From positions 52,420-116,419 of the forward strand of contig CAMVGM010000002.1 of assembly GCA_947167015.1 (NCBI GenBank): DNA of 64,000 nucleotides. The letters run 5' to 3'. Every line of letters starts with the position of its first letter. Within the stretch, counting starts at the first letter, position 1. Below, one piece after another: positions 1 to 8,075 of this stretch. The stretch comes from an uncultured Bacteroidales bacterium (lineage in GTDB: Bacteria; Bacteroidota; Bacteroidia; Bacteroidales; UBA932). A model generated the notes under the pieces. It did no database searches, was not told the origin of the DNA, and saw only the letters and a program-made list of their open reading frames with translations. The position numbers were made by a program, and so were the translations under genes.

Positions 1-1
1 C

Positions 2-1252
2 GCCGAAGCAGGGCATATCCTGTTGGAAAACGGCGCCGAGATCTCCCGCGTGGAAGACATCATGTTCCGCATCGCTTCCCATTACGGGGTGGATTCGGGC
101 AGTTTCTTCGTGCTCAGCAACGGCATCTTCACCACGGGAACGGTGGACAAGGTCCGCTCGTCCGGTGGCCAGGCGCAGACGTACGCCAATGTGGAATTCA
201 TCCCGCTGCGCGGCATCCAGCTCTCCAAGGTAGTCGCCGTCAACCGCCTGAGTTACGACATCGCCTACGGCCTGTGCAGCCTGGAGCAGGCTCGTGAAAG
301 GCTGCGTCTCATCCGCAACTCCCCCGGCAAGCCCTTCTGGGAACTCATCCTCGGCGCCGCCCTGGGCGCCGGAGGATTCTGCGCGGTATTCGGAGGCGGC
401 TGGCTGGACAGCGCCGCTGCATTCACGGTAGGCGCCCTGCTGTATGCCTACGTGCTCCTCTTCAGTTCCCGCTTCCTCTCGAAGATCGTCGGAGGAATCA
501 GCAACGCCCTGCTGGCCACTCTGTTGTGTATCCTTTCCTACAGGATCGGCATCGGCAGCAGCCTGGGCAACATCATCATCGGCGCCATCATGCCCCTGAT
601 TCCAGGAGTGCCTTTCGTCAACGGGGTCAGGGACCTGGCCAACTCGGACTACATCGCCGGGCTGACCCGCCTGACGGACGCGATGCTGGGTTTCGTCTGC
701 ATCGCCCTGGGCGTGGCTTTCGGCTTCCTGCTGGACGGCTGGCTGTTCGGCGGCATGCTCGCCCTGGAAGGGATGAGCGTGAACCCGCAGACGGCGGCCT
801 TGTTCATCCAGGCGGCGGCCGCCTTCGCCGGTACGCTGGCCTTCGCCGCGCTTTTCGGCGTCCCGCGCGCCCAGTATCTCACCGTCGGCGTCATCGGCGC
901 CATCGGCTGGACAGCCTGCCTGCTGCTGATGCAACAGGCGGGATGCGGACCCACCGTAGCCGTGATCCTGTCTTCCGTCCTGATCTGCATCTGTTCCCGC
1001 ATCGCAGCCTCCTGGCAGAAATGTCCCGCCCAGGTGTTCCTGCTCTGCGGCATCTTCACCCTCGTTCCCGGAGCCGGCATCTTCTGGTGCACCTATCATC
1101 TGGTGTCGGGCGAGGTAGCCCTGTCGCTATCCAGCGGATTCGTCGCCGTCAAGGCGGCCGTCGGCATCGTCCTCGGCATCATCCTGGCGATGGAACTGCC
1201 CCAGCGCATCTTTTCCGGCAGACGGCCCCAGCCGGGGCAGGATGTCCATTGA
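2..1252 (+). CDS. ThrE-family threonine/serine exporter, 5' end cut by window edge
   Basis: The reading frame is open from base 2, so the true start lies outside the window; a TTG at 23 is internal. The visible N-terminus (GHILLENGAEISRVED) matches the opening of the DUF1212/ThrE cytoplasmic domain, which in this family precedes a multi-spanning membrane region. From about residue 110 there are ten or so hydrophobic segments, in two blocks consistent with ThrE and ThrE_2 halves fused in one chain; many Bacteroidota and Firmicutes instead encode two separate proteins. The family exports small amino acids or dicarboxylates in proton-driven fashion; the substrate here cannot be read from sequence. 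Confidence 0.85.
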   Translation, partial: AEAGHILLENGAEISRVEDIMFRIASHYGVDSGSFFVLSNGIFTTGTVDKVRSSGGQAQTYANVEFIPLRGIQLSKVVAVNRLSYDIAYGLCSLEQARERLRLIRNSPGKPFWELILGAALGAGGFCAVFGGGWLDSAAAFTVGALLYAYVLLFSSRFLSKIVGGISNALLATLLCILSYRIGIGSSLGNIIIGAIMPLIPGVPFVNGVRDLANSDYIAGLTRLTDAMLGFVCIALGVAFGFLLDGWLFGGMLALEGMSVNPQTAALFIQAAAAFAGTLAFAALFGVPRAQYLTVGVIGAIGWTACLLLMQQAGCGPTVAVILSSVLICICSRIAASWQKCPAQVFLLCGIFTLVPGAGIFWCTYHLVSGEVALSLSSGFVAVKAAVGIVLGIILAMELPQRIFSGRRPQPGQDVH

Positions 1253-1271
1253 TTCCTTTTTTATTCCCGAT

Positions 1272-2741
1272 ATGAAGAAACTCATCATTACCCTTTTCAT
1301 CGGCCTGACCTTCGCGCCATGCATCCGGGCCAACGGCGACCCTGTGATCGCCTATTCGGCCAACATCCGCTCCTGCAATCCCGTCCCGCTGAAGGTGTCG
1401 GAGGTGCAGGTGGTCCGCGAGGACCTCAACATCCGGGTGAGAATCCCTTACACGGAGGTGTCCGTGGTATACCGCCTCAAGAACAGCTCTGCGACGCCCA
1501 TCCACGTGGACTACGGTTTCCCGGTGGACTACGGCGAAGACAAGGACAGCGCTCCCGGCACTTTCACGACCGACGAATGGTCCGCATCCCTCGCGGAAGC
1601 CGGCGTGCGCGGCCGCGCGGTGCGGGACGTGCATTTCCGGCTGGACGGCCGGGAACTCACCTGGACGCATGCCGATGAAATCGTCAAGCTGGATGAGAGC
1701 TATGTGGACGAGGAGACCGGAGAGACCGTGGAGCTCAAGTGCAACCGCCTGTGGACCTACACGGTGCTGGACATCCCGGCCGGGGCGACGGTCACGCTGG
1801 AGGTGGATTATGCCGTGCTCTGCAACTGGAGCACCGGCCTGGGGTCACTGAATGCGTCTCCGCTGTCACGCTATTTCCCTTCGGACGGCAACTTCTACTA
1901 CGATTTCACCCCGGCGCAGCATTGGGGAAACGGCAAAGCCGGCGAACTCGCCGTCAAGGTGGATTGTTCCGGACTGCCCGACGCTTTCTTCAACGAGGAT
2001 AGCCCCTCCGTCGCGGAAGGATGGATGAAGCGCAAGGGAAAAGTCTGGACGGTGAACGAAAAAAACCTGGATTTCGCCACGGCTGGTCCCCTGTCCGTCT
2101 ATTTCTACAAGGACTATTCCGATGAAGACAGGCTCTTTCCGTCCTGGGGGGATCCGCTGAAGGACTGCGCCGTACCTTCCGCTGAATACCGGCTCTCCGT
2201 GTCCGCCTCACAGGACAGTTATCCCGCCTCCAACCTGCAGGACGGGGACCTTGCAACGGCCTGGGTGGCGCCGGGAGACGGCGTGGGAAGTACGGTCGAA
2301 ATCGTTTTCCCGCAGCCCCGCCGCGTTTCCGACATCGCTCTCTGGAACGGCTACCACAAGTCCGCCTCGCTCTGGTCGGCCAACAGCCGGATCAAGCGCA
2401 TACGCATGGAAATCACCCGGGCGGACGGGCATCAGGAATCCTGGGAAACCGACCTGACCCAATGGGAATGGGATTCACACTACTTCACGCTGTACGACAG
2501 CCGCATACCCCGCTTCGGGGCGGTCTCGCTCCTGTCCGTGACGAACCTGGACCGGGACATCTACGGCCGGGAACTGGGCGCCGATGAAGAAGGCAACATC
2601 CAGTATGACAAGGTGTCCGCCGATGCCGAGAAAGTCACCGGCATACGCCTGACGGTACTGGAGACCACGCCCGGGACGAGATACAAGGATCTCTGCCTGT
2701 CCGAGCTGGTCGTCCTGGACGGTTTCACAATCGTCGAGTAA
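1272..2741 (+). CDS. Secreted protein with C-terminal discoidin-like (NADase-type glycan-binding) domain
   Basis: An upstream in-frame ATG at 1242 overlaps the exporter gene, but the start at 1272 is preferred because it opens directly with a signal peptide (MKKLIITLFIGLTFAPCIRA). The N-terminal half is beta-rich and resembles DUF4424-like exported domains. The C-terminal part, about residues 300-485, carries the F5/8 type C hallmarks: ASNLQDGDLATAWV, an IVFPQPRRVSDIALWNGY strand and LCLSELVVL near the end. These domains usually bind glycans or surfaces. No catalytic motif is visible, so the biological role is unknown. Confidence 0.7.
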   Translation: MKKLIITLFIGLTFAPCIRANGDPVIAYSANIRSCNPVPLKVSEVQVVREDLNIRVRIPYTEVSVVYRLKNSSATPIHVDYGFPVDYGEDKDSAPGTFTTDEWSASLAEAGVRGRAVRDVHFRLDGRELTWTHADEIVKLDESYVDEETGETVELKCNRLWTYTVLDIPAGATVTLEVDYAVLCNWSTGLGSLNASPLSRYFPSDGNFYYDFTPAQHWGNGKAGELAVKVDCSGLPDAFFNEDSPSVAEGWMKRKGKVWTVNEKNLDFATAGPLSVYFYKDYSDEDRLFPSWGDPLKDCAVPSAEYRLSVSASQDSYPASNLQDGDLATAWVAPGDGVGSTVEIVFPQPRRVSDIALWNGYHKSASLWSANSRIKRIRMEITRADGHQESWETDLTQWEWDSHYFTLYDSRIPRFGAVSLLSVTNLDRDIYGRELGADEEGNIQYDKVSADAEKVTGIRLTVLETTPGTRYKDLCLSELVVLDGFTIVE

Positions 2742-2774
2742 TCAGGGATAATTGAGATTCTCCTCCGTGCCGTT

Positions 2775-3398
2775 TTATAATCTTTCCAGGAGCTGCTTCA
2801 GGAAGGTGAACGAGCCGTCGGCGAGCCGCTCCCAGAAGCCGGTATAGGCGGAGAAACGATCCTCACCGCCGCTACGGGTGTCGCTGATGATGCGGAAACT
2901 CAGGAAGGGAACGCCGTAATGCAGGCACACCTGGGCGATGGCGGCGGACTCCATGTCGCAGGCCAGGGCGTCGGGGTAGATCCCACGGATCCGGGCGTCT
3001 TCATCCTCCGTACTCACGAACTGGTCACCGGTGCAGATGAGGCCGCAGTGCAGCGGACTATCCGTCCGGAGGCTTCGGGCGGCGGCGAGCAGGCCGGGGT
3101 CGGCATCGAAACGCTGCGGCAGGTCCTGCACCTGGCCGGGGAGGTTGCCCTCGCCGCACCACACGTCGTGGTAGGCCGTCTGGGAGCCCAGGACGATGTC
3201 GCATACGTTCACCGACGGGGCCAGGCCGCCCGCGCAGCCGGAATTGATGATGCAGTCGGGGCGGTCGCGGAGGATCATTTCCGTGGCCGTCCGGGCTGCG
3301 CTGACCTTGCCGATGCCGGACCGGACCACGTCCTTGATGCCGGAGCGGCGCAAGGCCTCATACTCCGTCCCCATCGCAACGATCAAACCTGTCTTCAT
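2775..3398 (-). CDS. mtnN: 5'-methylthioadenosine/S-adenosylhomocysteine nucleosidase
   Basis: The 207-residue protein is close to the family length of about 230 and starts MKTGLIVAMGTEYEAL, the usual MTAN opening. It has the nucleobase-binding and catalytic blocks CDMESAAIAQVC and FRIISDTRSG, in which the Asp of ISD is the catalytic acid, and a GCAGGL phosphorylase-fold loop. The enzyme cleaves adenine from MTA and SAH, recycling methionine and methyl-cycle by-products and supplying the AI-2 precursor. It is transcribed toward the preceding secreted protein and lies 3 nt downstream of the metallo-beta-lactamase-fold gene, so the two are probably co-transcribed. Confidence 0.9.
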   Translation of the reverse strand: MKTGLIVAMGTEYEALRRSGIKDVVRSGIGKVSAARTATEMILRDRPDCIINSGCAGGLAPSVNVCDIVLGSQTAYHDVWCGEGNLPGQVQDLPQRFDADPGLLAAARSLRTDSPLHCGLICTGDQFVSTEDEDARIRGIYPDALACDMESAAIAQVCLHYGVPFLSFRIISDTRSGGEDRFSAYTGFWERLADGSFTFLKQLLERL

Positions 3399-3401
3399 CG
3401 T

Positions 3402-4145
3402 CTAGCGGAGTTCTTCGTAGAGGAGCACCTCGATACCGGAATCGTTGGAGTCGAGCACCGTCTTGATCTCCTGGATGTCGGTGTCGGACAGATGATACGG
3501 GACCAGGAACTTCGGCTGGAGGGTCATCGCGGCCTCGATGCACTGGGTGGTAGTCATCGTGTAGGGCTGGTTGGCCGACAGGAAGGCGACGTCGACGGGA
3601 CCGAAGGAGGCCATCTCGTCGATGTCCTCGGTGTCGCCGGAGACGTAGATCCGAAGTCCGTCGAAATCAAGGATATAGCCGTTGTCGCGGCCCTTGGGAT
3701 GGAACTGGAGATGGTCTTCGGTGATATTGTAGGCGGGGACCACGACGATCCCGACGGAGCCGACCTTCAGGGTGTCGCCGTTCGAGACGGCCTCGCCGCT
3801 GCCGAGTTTGGCCTGCGAGGCGGGGTTGAGAAGCACGCGGGTGTCCGCCTTGGACAGTGCGGCGATGGCGTCGGGGTCCAGGTGGTCGCCGTGTTCGTGG
3901 GTAACCAGGATGCAGTCCGCCTTGGGGAAGGAAGAATAGTCGATGACGCCGCCGCCCATCTTGGCGACGGGGTCGACCTGGATGTTGAAGCCCTTGTAAC
4001 TCAGTGCGATGGATCCGTGGTGAATCATGGTTGCGCGGACGGTCTCGCCGGCGGGGGTGGTGAACTCCGCGACCGGGTAGGGGGATTCAGTCTGGGAACA
4101 GGCCGCGATCGAAGCCGCGAGCAGGATGGGAATCAACTTGGTCAT
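3402..4145 (-). CDS. Exported MBL-fold metallohydrolase lipoprotein
   Basis: A short lipoprotein signal (ILLAASIAACS) precedes a compact metallo-beta-lactamase fold. The metal motif is THEHGDHLD at about residue 82, followed by the YVSGDTED Asp and a late His in PYHLSD. The NQPYTMT motif and overall length resemble the UPF0173/UlaG-like branch rather than true beta-lactamases. Family members hydrolyse phosphodiester or ester bonds, but the substrate here is not evident. A cell-envelope location is inferred from the lipobox. The gene is divergent from the NhaC antiporter. Confidence 0.8.
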   Translation of the reverse strand: MTKLIPILLAASIAACSQTESPYPVAEFTTPAGETVRATMIHHGSIALSYKGFNIQVDPVAKMGGGVIDYSSFPKADCILVTHEHGDHLDPDAIAALSKADTRVLLNPASQAKLGSGEAVSNGDTLKVGSVGIVVVPAYNITEDHLQFHPKGRDNGYILDFDGLRIYVSGDTEDIDEMASFGPVDVAFLSANQPYTMTTTQCIEAAMTLQPKFLVPYHLSDTDIQEIKTVLDSNDSGIEVLLYEELR

Positions 4146-4185
4146 ATCTTCAGTGCTTGTAGAAGGCTAAGATACGGAAATTATT

Positions 4186-4193
4186 TATATTTG
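4186..4193 (+). promoter_or_regulatory. Bacteroidota-type -7 box upstream of the NhaC gene
   Basis: TATATTTG matches the TAnnTTTG consensus and would start transcription near 4200, about 16 nt before the GTG start. No convincing -33 TTTG lies at the expected distance. Confidence 0.45.
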
Positions 4194-4215
4194 TGTCCGT
4201 ATAGATGCAAAAAAG

Positions 4216-5487
4216 GTGAAAAGTAGTGTGTCCCGCGGCCTGCTGGCCATCAGCCCCCTGGCGGTTTTCCTGCTGGTTTATCTCGTCTCCTCCCTGGTCG
4301 CGGGCGACTTCTACAAAGTGCCCGTTTCGGCCGCGTTCCTGGTGGCCGGCGTGTATGGCGTGGCGGTGGCGCGGGGCCCGCTGACGGAGCGCCTGACGGC
4401 GTTTTCCCGCGGCGCGGGCCATCCCAACGTGCTGCTGATGATCTGGATATTCCTGCTGGCGGGCGCCTTCGCGCAGACCGCCCGCAGCATCGGCGCCGTG
4501 GATGCGACCGTATCGATGATGCTCGCCGTCGTGCCGCCGCGCTGGCTTCTTGCCGGACTTTTCGTGACGGCCTGCTTCATCTCGATGGCGATGGGAACCA
4601 GCGTGGGGACCATCGTGGCCCTGGTGCCGATCGGTTCCGGCATCGCCGCCCAGTGCGGCATTCCGCTGCCTTATATGGCCGCCGTGGTCGTGGGCGGCTC
4701 CTTTTTCGGAGATAACCTTTCTTTCATTTCCGATACCACCATCGCTTCCACGCGGGTGGCCGGCTGCGAGATGCGCGACAAGTTCCGGGCGAACCTGCGC
4801 ATCGTGCTCCCGGCTTTCGTGGCAGTCACGGTGATCTATCTGGTCCGGGGCGGGCAGGTGGTGGAGACGCCCCTGCCGGCCGGCGCTCCCTGGTACTGTG
4901 CGCTGCCGTACCTGCTCATCATCGTGCTGGCCCTCTGCGGGTTGAACGTGACGATGGTGCTTGCGGCGGGCATCGCCGCAGTGGCGCTGATCGGCTTCCT
5001 GACAGGGCGGCTGGACTGGACCGGCTGGCTCGGCGCGGTGGGGAGCGGCATCTCGGGGATGTCGGACCTGATCATCGTCACGCTGCTCGCCGGCGGCCTG
5101 CTGGAATTAATCCGCGCCGGCGGGGGGCTGGAACTCATCACGGAATCCCTTTCCCGGGGCGTGCGCGGCAAACGGGGGGCGGAGGCGGCCATCGCCGGCA
5201 TCGTGAGCCTGGCGAACCTCTGCACCGCCAACAACACCGTGGCGATCATCACCACCGGCAGCATCGCGCACGACATCTCGGAGCGTTTCGGCGTGTCACC
5301 CAAGAAAACGGCCAGCCTGCTGGATACCTTCTCCTGCCTGGTGCAGGGCCTGATCCCGTACGGGGCGCAGTTGCTGATGGCCTCGGGCCTTGCCGCCATC
5401 TCCCCGGCCGCCATCATCCCGCACCTGTATTATCCCTTCCTGATGGGCCTGTGCGCCATCCTTTCCATCATCTTCGACCGGAAATAG
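4216..5487 (+). CDS. NhaC-family Na+/H+ antiporter
   Basis: The 423-residue polytopic protein has about 11-12 hydrophobic segments. The conserved NhaC signature lies around residues 115-185: MAMGTSVGTIVALVPIG followed by GGSFFGDNLSFISDTT. A second TM repeat carries LCTANNTVAIITTGSIA. The start is GTG; the only nearby ATG (4205) is in another frame and stops at once. Members exchange cytoplasmic sodium for protons or move organic acids coupled to sodium; the ion is inferred from family. The next gene starts 2 nt after the stop, suggesting co-transcription. Confidence 0.85.
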   Translation: MKSSVSRGLLAISPLAVFLLVYLVSSLVAGDFYKVPVSAAFLVAGVYGVAVARGPLTERLTAFSRGAGHPNVLLMIWIFLLAGAFAQTARSIGAVDATVSMMLAVVPPRWLLAGLFVTACFISMAMGTSVGTIVALVPIGSGIAAQCGIPLPYMAAVVVGGSFFGDNLSFISDTTIASTRVAGCEMRDKFRANLRIVLPAFVAVTVIYLVRGGQVVETPLPAGAPWYCALPYLLIIVLALCGLNVTMVLAAGIAAVALIGFLTGRLDWTGWLGAVGSGISGMSDLIIVTLLAGGLLELIRAGGGLELITESLSRGVRGKRGAEAAIAGIVSLANLCTANNTVAIITTGSIAHDISERFGVSPKKTASLLDTFSCLVQGLIPYGAQLLMASGLAAISPAAIIPHLYYPFLMGLCAILSIIFDRK

Positions 5488-5489
5488 CC

Positions 5490-6002
5490 ATGTACATTCG
5501 CAAAGCAAAAAAGGACGACCTGCCCGCGCTGCGGGAGGTGTTCGAGGCCGCCAGGGGCATCATGCGCGCCGACGGGAACCCCACCCAATGGGCCGGCGCC
5601 TACCCCGACGACGACGCCGTCCTGCGGGACATCGCCGGCGGCTGGGGTCACGTCTGCCTGGACGGAGAAGGCCGCGTGGCGGGCTATTTCGCCATGATTC
5701 CCTCGCCGGATCCCACGTACGCCCGCATCTACGGCGGCGCCTGGCTGGAGGATACGCTCCCCTACCTGGTCATCCACCGCATCGCCAGCCTGCCGGACTT
5801 CCACGGCGTCTTCTCCGCGCTCGTAAACTATGCTTTCGCCGCCTGCCGCAACATCCGCATCGACACGCACCGCGACAACCGCATCATGCAGCACAACCTC
5901 CTCAAACACGGTTTTTCCTACTGCGGCATCATCTACCTGGCAAACGGAGAGGAGCGGCTCGCCTACCAGCGCCTGCTTGCGAATCCGCAGGAAAAACCTT
6001 AA
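5490..6002 (+). CDS. GNAT-family N-acetyltransferase
   Basis: The 170-residue protein opens MYIRKAKKDDLPALREVFEAAR, the typical GNAT first strand and helix. The later RIDTHRDNRIMQHNLLKHGF block contains the acetyl-CoA-binding and C-terminal alpha4 elements. The start at 5490 is chosen because it follows the antiporter stop by 2 nt and begins exactly at the domain; an upstream ATG at 5451 would overlap the antiporter. GNATs transfer an acetyl group from acetyl-CoA to an amine; no substrate can be assigned. Confidence 0.8.
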   Translation: MYIRKAKKDDLPALREVFEAARGIMRADGNPTQWAGAYPDDDAVLRDIAGGWGHVCLDGEGRVAGYFAMIPSPDPTYARIYGGAWLEDTLPYLVIHRIASLPDFHGVFSALVNYAFAACRNIRIDTHRDNRIMQHNLLKHGFSYCGIIYLANGEERLAYQRLLANPQEKP

Positions 6003-6038
6003 TTTTACGAATTCGAACCAACAACCGTACAAATCCTT

Positions 6039-8075
6039 ATGAACCACATTACAAAAACCATCCTCAGCTTCGGCTTCCTGGCCGCCTGCCTCATGCCTGC
6101 AGCCGCCCAGCAACGCCAGCGCCCCGATCCCACCGTGGAAATCAAGCAGGTCATCGACCGCGTCTACACCTACCTGGACGGCTGCACCCCCGCAGTCGTG
6201 GTGGACGGCAACGGAAAAGCGATCAAGAACTTCGAGAAGATCGACCAGAACAGCACTTTCCAGCGCGGGGACTTCGGCATCAACACCTACGAATGGGGTG
6301 TCACCTACTCCGGCATGCTGCTCGCGAGCGAAGTGACCGGCGAGAGCAAGTACGCCGACTACGCTTACGAGCGCCTCAAACTGCTCGGCCAGGTCTATCC
6401 TTTCGTCAAGAAATACAGCGAAGAGACCGGCTACCAGATGCGCCTCGGCGCGATGCACACGCCCAAGTGGCTGGACGACTGCGGCTCGATGGCCGCGGCG
6501 ATGATGAAAGCCACCCTCGCGGATCCCGCCAAGGGCCGCGAGTGGCGCGAACTGCTGGACAACTGGTTCGACTTCGTGATGTACAAGGAGTACCGCCTGG
6601 GCGACGGCATCCTCGCCCGCAACCGGCCGACCACCAATTCCGTCTGGCTGGACGACATGTACATGGGCATCACCCCGATCGCCTTCCGTGGCAAGCTCAG
6701 CGCCGCCGAGCGGGGCGACCTCACGCAGAAATACTACAACGAGGCCATCAAGCAGGTCCTCCTGTTCAAGAAATACCTCTGGGTACCCGAGAAGAACCTC
6801 TACCGCCACGGCTGGATCGAGGGCATGTCCGAGCATCCCGACTACCACTGGGCCCGCTGCAACGGCTGGGCCGTGCTGACGATGTGCGACGTGCTCGACG
6901 CCGTTCCCGAGCGCACCCAGGGCTGGACCGAGGTCCGGGACCTGCTGGTCAGCCTGCTGCGCGGCATCGCCCCCTACCAGTCCCCCGAGGGCACCTGGCA
7001 CCAGCTGATCGACAAGACCGAGTCCTATCTCGAGACGAGCGCCAGCGCGATGTTCGTCTACGGCTACGCCCACGCCATCAACAAGGGCTGGATCGACCGC
7101 ACCGCCTACCAAGACATCGCCCGCTCCGGCTGGGCCGGCGTCGCCCGCCAGGTCAACGAGAAGGGCCAGGTCGAGAACACCTGCGTCGGCACCGGCCTCG
7201 GCTGGACCAACACCTTCTATGAGAGCCGCCCCGTGAACGTGCTCGCCGCCCACGGCTACGGCCCTGTCCTGCTCGCCGCCGCCGAGATGATCAAGATGTA
7301 CCAGACCCCCGCCCGTCCGCAGGGACCGATGCCTGCGGGCGCCCCGATGGGTATGGGCCCCCGCCGCCAGGAGGGCAAGCCCATGGTGTTCCTCGCCGGT
7401 GACTCCACCTGCAAGAATGGCGCAGGCAATGGCGGAGGCGGTCAGTGGGGCTGGGGCAGCTTCTTCGCCGAATACCTCACCGATGCCGTGACCGTCGAGA
7501 ACGACGCCGTCGGCGGCCTGAGCAGCCGCACCTTCTACACCGGCGGTCAGTGGGCGCGCATCCGCGACAACGTGCAGAAAGGCGACTTCGTGCTCATCCA
7601 GTTCGGCCACAACGACATGTCCCCGCTCGGTACGGGCCGCGCCCGCGGCACCGTGGACGGCACTTCCGACGAGCCGCAGCGCGTGGTAATGGAGCGCGAC
7701 GGCTCCAGCCAGGACGTCTATTCCTACGGCCACTACCTGCGGATGATGGTCCGCCAGGCCAAGATGCGCGGCGCCATCCCCATCGTGGTCTCCCCTACGC
7801 CGCAGAACCGCTGGAACGGCGAGAAGAAGATCGAGCGCTTCACCGATACCTACAACGCCTGGAGCCGCCAGATCGCACAGGAAGAAGGCGTCACCTTCAT
7901 CGACCTCAACGATATCATCGCCGCCGAGTATGAGAAAATCGGCCGTACGAAGGCGCAGAAAGAGTATTTCGTAGACGCCGTCCACACCTACGAGGCCGGC
8001 GCCCGCCTTTATGACGAACTCCTTGCAAAAGCCCTGAAAGAAAAGAACACCCCCCTGGCCAAGTATGTCAAATAG
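6039..8075 (+). CDS. Fused GH105 unsaturated rhamnogalacturonyl hydrolase and CE12 acetylesterase
   Basis: A signal peptide (residues 1-24) is followed by two catalytic modules. Residues about 30-420 form an (alpha/alpha)6 GH105/GH88-like domain, with KWLDDCGSMAAAMM and the Asp-bearing WLDDMYMGITP. Residues about 445-678 form an SGNH esterase: nucleophile in GDSTCKNG, oxyanion motif QFGHNDM, and catalytic Asp/His in FVDAVHTY. This fits removal of unsaturated galacturonyl residues and acetyl groups from lyase-generated rhamnogalacturonan oligosaccharides, presumably in the periplasm. The Met- and Pro-rich linker (about 425-443) looks flexible. The stop overlaps the start of the GH2 gene. Confidence 0.88.
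   Translation: MNHITKTILSFGFLAACLMPAAAQQRQRPDPTVEIKQVIDRVYTYLDGCTPAVVVDGNGKAIKNFEKIDQNSTFQRGDFGINTYEWGVTYSGMLLASEVTGESKYADYAYERLKLLGQVYPFVKKYSEETGYQMRLGAMHTPKWLDDCGSMAAAMMKATLADPAKGREWRELLDNWFDFVMYKEYRLGDGILARNRPTTNSVWLDDMYMGITPIAFRGKLSAAERGDLTQKYYNEAIKQVLLFKKYLWVPEKNLYRHGWIEGMSEHPDYHWARCNGWAVLTMCDVLDAVPERTQGWTEVRDLLVSLLRGIAPYQSPEGTWHQLIDKTESYLETSASAMFVYGYAHAINKGWIDRTAYQDIARSGWAGVARQVNEKGQVENTCVGTGLGWTNTFYESRPVNVLAAHGYGPVLLAAAEMIKMYQTPARPQGPMPAGAPMGMGPRRQEGKPMVFLAGDSTCKNGAGNGGGGQWGWGSFFAEYLTDAVTVENDAVGGLSSRTFYTGGQWARIRDNVQKGDFVLIQFGHNDMSPLGTGRARGTVDGTSDEPQRVVMERDGSSQDVYSYGHYLRMMVRQAKMRGAIPIVVSPTPQNRWNGEKKIERFTDTYNAWSRQIAQEEGVTFIDLNDIIAAEYEKIGRTKAQKEYFVDAVHTYEAGARLYDELLAKALKEKNTPLAKYVK

Noticed and set aside
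2919..4226. A 435-codon plus-strand frame opposite mtnN and the MBL-fold gene
   Set aside because: Composition typical of a shadow frame; the minus-strand genes carry catalytic motifs and a lipobox.
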